Positions 1-8,003 of a stretch of DNA of 11,679 bases are shown here, in pieces. Origin of the DNA: Clostridia bacterium (GTDB lineage: Bacteria > Bacillota_A > Clostridia > Oscillospirales > CAG-272). How positions within the stretch are numbered: position 1 is the stretch's first letter; the number at the start of each line of letters is the position of its first letter. The notes under the pieces were generated by a model that was given only the letters and a program-made list of their open reading frames with translations, did not search any database and was not told where the DNA came from. The stretch is from NCBI GenBank assembly GCA_017454075.1, contig JAFTDQ010000137.1:1-11679 (forward strand), in the 5' to 3' direction. The position numbers were made by a program, and so were the translations under genes.

Positions 1-3000
1 GCTACCGTCGTTACGACCGCCGGATCCCATCCTGCGAAGGTGTCGGGGTAAGTCTCGTCAGCCGCACGGGTAGGATCGGCAGGTACCGTCACGGTGTCGC
101 CGTAATGGTAGTTGGTCTTGCTGATCTCGGTGCCGTCGTAGTCGACGAACTTGATCTCGTATTCGAGAATCTCAAGCGTATAAACGTACGTCGAAGGATC
201 GTCCGCGATCTGTGCGGGAGTTACGTCCTCATGAACCTGATATCCCGTCACTCCGGAATCAAGACTTGACATGGTCTGATAGTCCGTTGTGAGTTTGGAA
301 AGGTCGGCGTCGGTGAGAGTTATCTTGCTGCTTCCGAAATCGATGAGATCAGCTCTGGAGATCGTGATATCGAAAGGAAGATCGAAATTGTTTTCGAGCT
401 CAACGGTGTCGAATATCTCGACAAGGCTTCCCGCCTCGGCTGCCGCAAGTCCGTCATCGAGGCTGTTGCCGCGGTAAAGGGTCTCGCCGCTTGCGGAGGT
501 CACTTTAACCTTGTACTGGATGTCCTCCGGGAAGAGCTTGAACAGGAAGGATGCAGAATCGAGCGTCGCGGATCCGGTAACTCCGTAGTCGCCGCGAACG
601 TCATAGGACTTCGAGACCGTCTTGCTTCCGTAGGTCTTTCCGTAAACTCCGTAATCGGAGGTCTCGTAAACGCCGAAGAGCTTGTCCTTGATGCTGTTGA
701 GTTTGTTCTTTATCCTGGTTTTGATCCTATTGGCATAATCGTATGCCTTGTAGAATCTGCTTGCGTCGTCTTCGATCCTCGAAAGGCCGAGCTGCGCAAG
801 GACCGCTTCAACGCTCGCGTTGTCGCGGTTGGCAATTATCTTGCCGGCGATCTTGTATCCGGCTCTGATTGCCTTTTCATTGTTGTTGAACAGATCGATG
901 GCGCTCTGTCCGAGGACGCCGTCAAGTCCGAGGTCGGCGAGCATTTCGTCGAGAGGTTTGTAAGTCTCGAACGCCTTGACCATCTCGGCGATCGTAAGAT
1001 CCTCTATCGCCGCCTTGAGGTCGGACATGATGCAGTTGTCCGTCTCGTACCAGGTCTTGATGCCTTCGACGATGGCGTCACGCTTTGAGCCGGCGCCGAT
1101 TCCCTCGGCAAGGGCTACGCCGAAGAGGACCGCGTAGTCGGGTCTGTCCTGAACGTCGAGTACGGCGTCGACCGATCCGCCGCCTACGACCTCAACGTCC
1201 TTCGTCTGTCTGTTATATGAGACAGAATCGAGGTGGACGTCGGCGTCAACCGTAAGTATCTCGTCGAGCTTGACGAAGAACTCTCCGATTTCCGCAGATC
1301 CGTCAACGAATATGCTGATAACCTGCGTCTTGGCGTCGTTGCCGTTCGGCTTGACGTTGAGAGTAAGGTAATCGCCGTTTGTAACGTGCTCGAAAGTCAC
1401 CGCCCACGGGCGCATTTCAGCGTCATAGGATACGACGGGTGCTCCCGAAATAATGGCGTTTCCGACAGCGTCGAAGTCAACGAGCTTGTCTATAAGATCG
1501 TTTGCAAACGCCGTGATTCCGGCGCAGTCGATCCACGACAGGACTTTGTCAACGTCTTCGACGGTAACTGCCTTGGCTGCGGCGCGGAGCGATCTGCCGT
1601 GAATTCTCGAGATGAACTCTACGACGTCGTCGTAATCGGCGTAATAGATTCCGTTCGAACCGATCTTAAGCGAAGCGCTGTGAACCGCGTAATTGACGAG
1701 GAGATCGGCCACGAGGTCAATCGCCATTCCCTTTGCGGTCCCTGCGGTCGCGTTGAGGATCTCTTCGTAATCGGGGACGAGGTGGATATCGAGGTTGCCG
1801 TCTGCGTCAACGTCGAAGTAGTAGAACTTGTTCTTTATGACGCCGTTCTCCTGCTCATATCCGGGCAGGATGAAGCTCGTAACGTCGCTTCCGTAGGTTC
1901 CGGATACGACTATCGCGTCGCCCGAAACGGTTCCGGTTACGCCGGCGCCGCTGTCGGTATCGAGCGCGCTGTTAATCACGATGACCTTGCCGTTGCAGAT
2001 CAGGTTCCCGTTGATCCTGTGACCGTTAAGATCAAGTACCGCGCTCTTGTTGAAGACGAGGTCGCCCCTGACGTCCTGGAGGAGCATGACGGCAATGCGA
2101 TTGCCGGCGCCCGCAACATAGGAGACCACGTCACGGGTAAGGTTGACCTTGTCCCTCGCGCCGTCGGCCTGATAATCGACGACGACCGCCTGATAGTCGG
2201 AACGGTTGTTGATCTGAAGTCTGACGGTCCCGTTCAGCCCTATGACCGAACCGTTTCCGTCCGTCCTGCTCTCATAAACGTATCCGCGGAGCGAATCCGA
2301 GACGGAGAACTTGTTGAGGAGGGCGTTGATATCGTATTTCGCCGAGTACTGGACGGAGAACGGTGTGACCGCCTTGTCGGTTATCTCGGAGTTGTCGAGC
2401 ACGTGAGCGAGAGCTTTGTGCGCCTTATTGAAATAATTGGTAAGAGTCTTGCGTCCGGAGATATTCACGTCGCGACCGAGTATCGCGTCGTCGTGAAGCA
2501 TATCTGCCGTGTTGTCTATCGTCTTGGCGGTGATGGTTTCGTCGTCGGCGATATACTTGATGATTTCCTCGGCAAGTTCCACGATGTCAGCAAGATTTAT
2601 ATCGTTGAGATCATAGAGCGTTGTGTTTCCGAGGGCGACCATTCCCGCGAGATACAGCTGGAATGCTCTCTCGGGGAGTGTGACGTCAATATCGACCATC
2701 CCGTTATGGGCGATGATATTGCCGTATTTTCTTGCCTTGACGGCATAGTCGCGAAGAGTCTTGAGATCGTCGGTGCGCTTTCCGAAATCTTCGATGGTCA
2801 CGTAAAGCGTGGCCTTAACGCCCTCGTCGTTCGCTGAAGTGCCGAAACTCATGGGCATCTCAACGATGAGACCGCCGAGCTTTTCCGTGTCGCCGATGTA
2901 TTTGCCGGACTTGACGGCAATATTTCCGTTTGCGTCGGCACCGATGAGCGTAGCGCCCGGAAGCGTCATCTCGTTGATTTTGCCGTCGGGAGCGATTATT

Positions 3001-6000
3001 CTCGTGACGTCGTCAAGATTCAGACCGCTGTTGAGCAGGAAGTTGACTACCGACTGGAGGATTATGTCATTGTCAGCCCTGAAGAACTCGTTCCCTATCT
3101 TAATATAGGTAAAGTTGGATCCCGTGATGGCCTCCGCAGCGGGGCTGAGTACCTTCTTGACCGCGGAAAGCATCTTCGGGGAAATTCTGAGAACTATCGC
3201 GAACTTGCCGTTTGCGTCCTTCATCGGAATGAACGAAGTAGCAAGCTTGCCGGAAGATTCGACCATTCCGGCGCTGACAATCGCCTTATTGAGCTGATCC
3301 ACAAGGTCAATGACGAGCGCGGAATAAACGTCGACCGTCGCGCGGGTTATATTCGCTATGACGCCCGAGTCGATCTGAGCGGTCGTGAAGGTGATTGATT
3401 TTCCTTCCGTGCCGACGATGATCTCACGTCCGTCAAAGGAATATTTGTACTGCATTCCCGACGCGGTGCATCCCGGAAGGACGATCGTCGGGTTATCGAA
3501 CGGGAAGGTTATGTCCGTTGCGGTTCCGTTCTCGTCGGTAATGACGGCCGTATAGGTGTTCGGCGAATACGTTATCGTTACGGACGCGTTCTGCGGCTCG
3601 GCGTTCGTCGGGTTGAGCAGGTAATCACCGGCAGAGAGCCCGAGCGTATCCGTCGTGGAATAATGAGCCGTGTCTATCCCGAGGGAGGAGACGAGCGCGT
3701 CGATCTTGCCGTTGAGGCCGGCTATGTCGGCGTCGGTAAGCGCAACGGACGCGATGAAAGACTGGGAATCGGAAGCCGTTGCGATAACGTTGCCGTCGCT
3801 GCTGACTGCGTTAACGGTGATGGAAACGATGGCTCTGCCGGGAGCGGCCGCGCTGAGGCTTCTCGAAATGGTGAGCGAACGGTTGTCAACGGTCGCGTCG
3901 GCAAGCGCTCTCGTTCCTTTGAGAGCGAATCTTCTCGCGGGATTTATCGCGAGTATCGCCGTGACGAGATCTGAGAGCGAAGTGCTGGACTTTTTGACGG
4001 CGGGATCGACGGGATCGAGAACTATCGTTTCGAGCGTCGCAATGATATCAAGGATCTTGCCGTAGTTGTCGCCGTATCCGACTTCGTCGAGCATCGTCTG
4101 GAAATTCGTGTCGGCGATGATCGTCGAAAGGTTGGCGTTCAGCACGTTCACCTGGTTGGCGAACAGAACGTCGTTATTGTCTTTATAGTAGTATCCGAGT
4201 CCCTGGCTGCCGTACTCTCCGAGCATTGCGTAGAGATAAAGCGCGGGAGTATCGAGGTCGGTCACTTCGGGATCGACGCAGGTGTCGAGAACCGCCTGCA
4301 TGGCGTCCTTCGCAGCCTGTCCGATCTGATCGTTTCCTATAGCGACTCTGATCTGGTTTATTCTTCTTCTCGTGAGCTCACCGAGTCTGGTGTGAAGTTC
4401 GGTATAGAGCTTATCGAGGTTTTCTTTCTGGGAAGCGGCCTGATCGGCGAGCTTTCCGGGGATATTGAGAGAATCGATAACCGCGCTGTCGTCGATGAGA
4501 CTGTCAAGGACAAGCTTGTACTCGACGTTAACGCTCTCGCAGCCCTCGGCGGCTATCTCAACCAATGTGGCTCCGCTCTCGAAGGTAAAGGTTGAAATGG
4601 CCGTGCCGTCGGCGCCTATTACGCTTCCGGAGGCGGGCATCCATCTGACGCCGGGAACTCCGCTCTCAAACGGGAGCCCGACAACGCTGTATCCCCCTGC
4701 CGTTCCCTGAGTCACGCTGACGAGATTGTCGGCCGCCTCGGGCATTCTTATACGGATCGATCCGCTTTCAACGGCGGGGCTGTTGAGAACGGCCTTTTCG
4801 AGATCCGTCAGGTCGGAGGCATAGTTGTCGGCGATGATGGTGTTGACTGGTACAACCGTCCAGGGTTTGCCCTCGGTGCGGTTTATGACCGTATCGCCGG
4901 TTATTCTGATCACGTCGCCCTGAACGCGGTCCTCGTCGTTGACCTTGTAGTCGTAAACGAGTTCGTCTCCGTAATGAACGGGGAGCGTCAGTCTGAATCC
5001 GTAAGGAACGGTCAGCGCAGATCCGTAATTGGTGGTAACGGAATACGACTTCGGGCTGTAAGAGATCGTGCATGCCGCATCCTCGGTAAGGGATGACGGA
5101 ACGGCGCTCATCGCTCTGTCAAAATTCTCGGCAGTAACGACTACCCATCTGCGGAGCGCGTCGGTCTCAACGCCGCTGTCGGAAATGGCTTCGATGATCT
5201 CGTCGGCAGTCGCGCCCTCAGCGATCTGAAGAACAGTCGTAAATGACGCAAGGTCGATCATATCGTACGAATCGGCCGGCGTGTCGGGAACGATCTTGGC
5301 TGCGACGGTGACCGTCACGTTGTAGCGGTTAAGGTTAAACGAAACGATCTTCGAAGCAGCGACGAGAAGCTTGGGGCTGACCTGATGAGTTTCCGGCGAG
5401 CCGAGCGCAGCAACGAGTCCGTCGAGTTTCTGATAATCGGCGAGCGTAAGCCCCGATTTGAGACCCGAGCGGTTTACCGTCGCGTCGAGAAGACCCCACG
5501 AGGTATGGACCGCGGCGTCGGTATCGATGAGTATGCTTTCAAGCGTATCGAGCGCTACCTGAAGTCTGCGCTTATCCTGAGTGCCGAGGAGGTTGGATAT
5601 CGTTGCGATTCCTTCGTCCTCATGGATCTGCTTGATCTGATTGTAGATCTTCAGCCCTGCGGCGATAAGATCGTTTCCGTGCTCGAGGATGTACTGAACC
5701 TTGCTTCCGGATTTGCTGTCATATCCGTTGAAGAGAAGTTCTTCGACATCGAGCATTGCGTCGGGGCTGGCCATGACCTGGGCGTAGATATCCTCGATCG
5801 CGGCGACGGTCTCCGGGGTGTTGAGCTTGGCTCCCAGCGGCAGCGATCCGTCAATCAGCTTATTAAGCACGTCCGCGTTCGTCGAAACGGCGTAATAAGG
5901 CGCGCCGAGGAGTGCCTCCGCGTATCCGTACGCCTCGGCAAAATAGTGCGGGGCGTTCAGAAGTCTTGTCTGAAGCGCATCGGCGACCGCCACCTTAACA

Positions 6001-6437
6001 ACGTATTTCACGTTGACGGTGAAAGAGGCGCCGTCGTAAACGTACGAACCCTTGCCGTCCGCGTCGAGAACGACGTTTTCGGAGCCGCCGGGATATGCGA
6101 TCTCGGCAGATTCGGGGATCCACGTGTTGCCGTTGTCGGCAAATGCCGATGCGGTGATCGTCTTGGCGTCCGCATCGACGCTTATCAGTCCGTCATCCGC
6201 TCCGGGAAGCGTAAAGCTCAGGACCGGACCATCGAACAGTCCGGATTTGAGCAGATTCTTCTCGGGGTCTGACAGATCCGAATAGTTTTCCGCGATGATC
6301 TCCGGCACGGAAACGTCAATCGTTTCCGGCGGCTCCACCGCGGAGACAAACGGCAGCAGATTGCTCGGCGTCAGAATGAGAAGCGCGCTGAGCAGAGCCG
6401 CAGTAAGTCTCTTAAACTTATTGGTCTCTTGAACCAT
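1..6437 (-). CDS. Giant secreted modular surface protein, 3' end off window
   Basis: An uninterrupted frame runs from ATG at 6437 to base 1: 2145 full codons with no stop, so the C-terminus is missing. The start is set by AAGGAGGA at 6445-6452, 7 nt upstream. Residues 1-33 look like a signal peptide: basic FKR, then a hydrophobic AALLSALLIL stretch, with likely cleavage after VSA. Two diverged tandem modules follow at about 47-526 and 534-1035. Each begins IIAxNY and ends in a beta-rich stretch after a YSPxxY motif (Y460, Y957). Residues 1437-1555 have a beta-helix-like character around LDLNGHRINGN (1468-1478). Residues 1919-1953 are Tyr/Gly-rich. A repeat ending FAGWDP starts at about 2093. 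Helical, Leu/Asp-rich spacers separate these. No enzyme motif, LPxTG or S-layer domain is visible, though an anchor could lie in the missing end. I recognise this only as a style of uncharacterised clostridial extracellular protein. Adhesion or a cell-surface structural role is inference. Confidence 0.9.
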   Translation of the reverse strand, partial: MVQETNKFKRLTAALLSALLILTPSNLLPFVSAVEPPETIDVSVPEIIAENYSDLSDPEKNLLKSGLFDGPVLSFTLPGADDGLISVDADAKTITASAFADNGNTWIPESAEIAYPGGSENVVLDADGKGSYVYDGASFTVNVKYVVKVAVADALQTRLLNAPHYFAEAYGYAEALLGAPYYAVSTNADVLNKLIDGSLPLGAKLNTPETVAAIEDIYAQVMASPDAMLDVEELLFNGYDSKSGSKVQYILEHGNDLIAAGLKIYNQIKQIHEDEGIATISNLLGTQDKRRLQVALDTLESILIDTDAAVHTSWGLLDATVNRSGLKSGLTLADYQKLDGLVAALGSPETHQVSPKLLVAASKIVSFNLNRYNVTVTVAAKIVPDTPADSYDMIDLASFTTVLQIAEGATADEIIEAISDSGVETDALRRWVVVTAENFDRAMSAVPSSLTEDAACTISYSPKSYSVTTNYGSALTVPYGFRLTLPVHYGDELVYDYKVNDEDRVQGDVIRITGDTVINRTEGKPWTVVPVNTIIADNYASDLTDLEKAVLNSPAVESGSIRIRMPEAADNLVSVTQGTAGGYSVVGLPFESGVPGVRWMPASGSVIGADGTAISTFTFESGATLVEIAAEGCESVNVEYKLVLDSLIDDSAVIDSLNIPGKLADQAASQKENLDKLYTELHTRLGELTRRRINQIRVAIGNDQIGQAAKDAMQAVLDTCVDPEVTDLDTPALYLYAMLGEYGSQGLGYYYKDNNDVLFANQVNVLNANLSTIIADTNFQTMLDEVGYGDNYGKILDIIATLETIVLDPVDPAVKKSSTSLSDLVTAILAINPARRFALKGTRALADATVDNRSLTISRSLSAAAPGRAIVSITVNAVSSDGNVIATASDSQSFIASVALTDADIAGLNGKIDALVSSLGIDTAHYSTTDTLGLSAGDYLLNPTNAEPQNASVTITYSPNTYTAVITDENGTATDITFPFDNPTIVLPGCTASGMQYKYSFDGREIIVGTEGKSITFTTAQIDSGVIANITRATVDVYSALVIDLVDQLNKAIVSAGMVESSGKLATSFIPMKDANGKFAIVLRISPKMLSAVKKVLSPAAEAITGSNFTYIKIGNEFFRADNDIILQSVVNFLLNSGLNLDDVTRIIAPDGKINEMTLPGATLIGADANGNIAVKSGKYIGDTEKLGGLIVEMPMSFGTSANDEGVKATLYVTIEDFGKRTDDLKTLRDYAVKARKYGNIIAHNGMVDIDVTLPERAFQLYLAGMVALGNTTLYDLNDINLADIVELAEEIIKYIADDETITAKTIDNTADMLHDDAILGRDVNISGRKTLTNYFNKAHKALAHVLDNSEITDKAVTPFSVQYSAKYDINALLNKFSVSDSLRGYVYESRTDGNGSVIGLNGTVRLQINNRSDYQAVVVDYQADGARDKVNLTRDVVSYVAGAGNRIAVMLLQDVRGDLVFNKSAVLDLNGHRINGNLICNGKVIVINSALDTDSGAGVTGTVSGDAIVVSGTYGSDVTSFILPGYEQENGVIKNKFYYFDVDADGNLDIHLVPDYEEILNATAGTAKGMAIDLVADLLVNYAVHSASLKIGSNGIYYADYDDVVEFISRIHGRSLRAAAKAVTVEDVDKVLSWIDCAGITAFANDLIDKLVDFDAVGNAIISGAPVVSYDAEMRPWAVTFEHVTNGDYLTLNVKPNGNDAKTQVISIFVDGSAEIGEFFVKLDEILTVDADVHLDSVSYNRQTKDVEVVGGGSVDAVLDVQDRPDYAVLFGVALAEGIGAGSKRDAIVEGIKTWYETDNCIMSDLKAAIEDLTIAEMVKAFETYKPLDEMLADLGLDGVLGQSAIDLFNNNEKAIRAGYKIAGKIIANRDNASVEAVLAQLGLSRIEDDASRFYKAYDYANRIKTRIKNKLNSIKDKLFGVYETSDYGVYGKTYGSKTVSKSYDVRGDYGVTGSATLDSASFLFKLFPEDIQYKVKVTSASGETLYRGNSLDDGLAAAEAGSLVEIFDTVELENNFDLPFDITISRADLIDFGSSKITLTDADLSKLTTDYQTMSSLDSGVTGYQVHEDVTPAQIADDPSTYVYTLEILEYEIKFVDYDGTEISKTNYHYGDTVTVPADPTRAADETYPDTFAGWDPAVVTTV
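24..161 (-). repeat. Clostridial/InlB-type beta repeat unit at the window edge
   Basis: Residues 2093-2138 of the giant protein read YEIKFVDYDGTEIS, then YHYGDTVTVPADPTRAAD, then a Tyr/Phe stretch closing with FAGWD. The pattern of a strand, DxDGT, YGDxVxxPxxPTR and FxGWD resembles the Listeria-Bacteroides/InlB B-type repeats that often occur in tandem near the C-terminus of Gram-positive surface proteins. Only one unit fits before the window ends, so tandem copies beyond base 1 are a prediction. Confidence 0.65.
3333..4838 (-). repeat. Module B of the giant protein (residues ~534-1035)
   Basis: This is the second copy of the module. IIADNYASDLTDLEKAVL (534-551) matches the opening of module A. 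TITYSPNTYTAVIT (Y957) matches TISYSPKSYSV of module A (Y460). The following FPF/YKYSFDGREI strands match the corresponding VPYGF/YDYKVNDEDR strands. Module B ends near NITR (R1032), which parallels VINRTEG of module A. The copies are clearly diverged, so an old duplication is inferred rather than a recent one. Confidence 0.5.
4860..6299 (-). repeat. Module A of the giant protein (residues ~47-526)
   Basis: This is the first of two diverged protein-level repeats. It opens with IIAENYSDLSDPEKNLL (47-63) and continues through a beta-rich stretch, a long helical segment and a hydrophobic block (VSPKLLVAASKIV). It ends with YSPKSYSV (460-467), a VPYGFRLTLP strand pair and RTEGKPW (520-526). Module B shares the landmarks in the same order, offset by about 487 to 512 residues. 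The boundaries are approximate because they were aligned by eye. Confidence 0.55.
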
Positions 6438-6495
6438 CTCTTAATCCTCCTTGGGCTGAAAAGCCACTTTGAGTGTTATAAATATACTCCATACT

Positions 6496-6524
6496 ATTTT
6501 ACCACACGATAAATCAATTGTCAA
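6496..6524 (-). promoter_or_regulatory. Sigma-A promoter for the giant surface protein
   Basis: On the minus strand, TTGACA (6519-6524) is a perfect -35 box. It is separated by exactly 17 bp from TAAAAT (6496-6501), a 5/6 match to the -10 box. Transcription should start near 6489, giving a leader of about 50 nt that ends in AAGGAGGA. The spacing and near-consensus match suggest strong expression in the absence of a repressor. No clear operator palindrome was seen. Confidence 0.85.
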
Positions 6525-6591
6525 CAGGAAAAGAAGCTTTTTTCATAAGTTTTTGAGAAAATACGCCGCAAAAATAATAATCATATAATGA

Positions 6592-6621
6592 TAAAAAGCG
6601 CAGGGGCCGCGACCCCTGCAC
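6592..6621 (-). terminator. Rho-independent terminator of the tldD-tldE operon
   Basis: The minus strand carries a GTGCAGGGG / CCCCTGCGC stem (6613-6621 with 6598-6606; 9 bp including one G-T wobble) closed by a 6-nt loop, followed directly by TTTTTAT (6591-6597). It lies about 55 nt after the tldE stop and upstream of the giant gene's promoter, so it separates the two transcription units. Confidence 0.88.
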
Positions 6622-6676
6622 ATAATGACGTATAATAAATATTGTAGAAAAAGTCGGGACAATCCGGCCTTCTCCG

Positions 6677-7984
6677 TTATTTTCCGGAGACAACAACGTG
6701 CGGGAAGGCCATATAAGGCAGGACCGAGCCGCCGTCGCAGACGGTTTCGCGGGAGATTGCCGAAATGTTTCCGAAGATCTGCCCGAGGTTGCCGTTTATC
6801 ATAACTTCGCTGACCGCGCCGGAAATGCTGCCGTTTTCGATAAGGAAAGCGTTCTTTGCCACACCGGAAAACTCTCCGTTCGTCCCCGGAGCGCCGCCCG
6901 AGAATGATCCGACGATTATCCCGCGGTCAACGCCTTTTATCATATCGTCGAGCGATATATCCCCGCCCTCGATAACGACGGCGCCGAACTCGGATCTGAC
7001 GACGGGACGCCCGGTTTTGTTTGCGACGTAAAGCCCGAGCATGTGCCCGTTAAGGACGCCCTTTTCAATGATATTGAAGTTTTCAGACCTGAAGCCGTCT
7101 GACGTATAATTGGAGCGCGACACGAGTCTCGGATCGCGTGTCGGGAATGAAACCGTGAGCTTTTCATCGGCCACCCTTTCCCCGACCTTATCAAGCCACA
7201 GACTCGTTCCGTCGAGCACGACGCTGCCGCCCGCGTAGTTGTCGAGAAGCATAGAGAGAAATTCCCCGAGGCAGGACGGCGTGAGTATCGCCGTACCCTC
7301 GAACTTCCCGTCAAAAGGAATAAGGGTAAGGCGCTTTTCGGTATCGGCGAGTTTTTTTCTCACGTCCGCCCGGTCTATGAACGGCTCCGAAAGATCGCAC
7401 GTCACGAAGCCCGTGCCGTCAATACCCGTTACGTTTTCTCCGTCGTTTGCTGAAAATTCCAGCGAGATGCCGTAACTGCCGGATTCGGTCGTGAACAGCG
7501 TCCCGTTCGAATTCGTGTAGAGCGATCTGCCCGACGTGTGGCTGACGATAGTCAGCATCACCACGATTTTGGGATAATCGCGCTTTATATCCGAGAGAAG
7601 CTCCTTTGAGCGGCTGAAAAGCAGATCCATATCGGGATCCGTCACGCCGTCGACAAAGTTTTCGACCCCGGCGTAGGGGGCGATATCGTAGGCCGGGTCG
7701 GGCGCCCCCGCGTCGGCCGCTGAAACGGCGTCGGTGACTGTCTTTTCAATTCCTTCATCGCTCAGATCGTTCCCGGAGGCCGCTCCGCGCTTCCCTTCGG
7801 TATATACGGTCACCCCGAGCGATCCGGAATAGACCGTGCGGTAGAGCGAAAACTCCCCGTTTTCGGCGTTGAACTCGTCCATGCCGGCGCGGCTCACACT
7901 TATGCTGTACTTATTTATCCCCTTTGCGGAAAGGGCCGCCTTTATTTTCTCGGAAATTCCGATAAGATCTTTCATGTCAGTCAT
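6677..7984 (-). CDS. tldE: TldE/PmbA-family subunit of the TldD/TldE peptidase
   Basis: This 435-residue protein is the expected size for TldE (PmbA) and lacks the HExxxH metal site found in TldD. The C-terminal part carries the family signature: GSFSGGAPGTNGEFSG (359-374), FLIENG (380-385), then SEVMINGNLGQIFGNIS, leading to a final hydrophobic strand ending VVVSGK. In characterised bacteria TldE pairs with TldD in the cytoplasm, and the heterodimer degrades unfolded peptides, including the microcin B17 leader and the CcdA antitoxin in E. coli. The gene starts 19 nt after the tldD stop, so the two are almost certainly cotranscribed and translated at similar levels. AAAGGA lies 9 nt before the ATG. 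A second in-frame ATG three codons downstream is an alternative start. TAA at 6677 is followed by a strong terminator. The substrate in this organism is unknown. Confidence 0.93.
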   Translation of the reverse strand: MTDMKDLIGISEKIKAALSAKGINKYSISVSRAGMDEFNAENGEFSLYRTVYSGSLGVTVYTEGKRGAASGNDLSDEGIEKTVTDAVSAADAGAPDPAYDIAPYAGVENFVDGVTDPDMDLLFSRSKELLSDIKRDYPKIVVMLTIVSHTSGRSLYTNSNGTLFTTESGSYGISLEFSANDGENVTGIDGTGFVTCDLSEPFIDRADVRKKLADTEKRLTLIPFDGKFEGTAILTPSCLGEFLSMLLDNYAGGSVVLDGTSLWLDKVGERVADEKLTVSFPTRDPRLVSRSNYTSDGFRSENFNIIEKGVLNGHMLGLYVANKTGRPVVRSEFGAVVIEGGDISLDDMIKGVDRGIIVGSFSGGAPGTNGEFSGVAKNAFLIENGSISGAVSEVMINGNLGQIFGNISAISRETVCDGGSVLPYMAFPHVVVSGK

Positions 7985-8003
7985 ATCATCAAGTCCTTTC
8001 CGT

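Noticed and set aside
1233..2837. Plus-strand open frame of 534 codons
   Set aside because: It lies wholly antisense to the giant gene, has a low-complexity Val/Asp/Arg-rich product with no recognisable motif, and no convincing ribosome binding site was seen. Codon bias of the real gene keeps the opposite frame free of stops.
5385..6272. Plus-strand open frame of 295 codons
   Set aside because: It is antisense to the giant gene with the same Val/Arg/Asp-rich composition. It is a shadow frame created by the sense codon usage.
6454..6465. GGCT/AGCC mini-hairpin in the giant gene's leader
   Set aside because: Only four base pairs with a four-base loop; too weak to call a riboswitch or attenuator.
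6514..6696. Minus-strand 60-codon frame between tldE and the giant gene
   Set aside because: It overlaps the end of tldE, runs through the terminator hairpin and ends within the giant gene's promoter, so it is unlikely to be translated.
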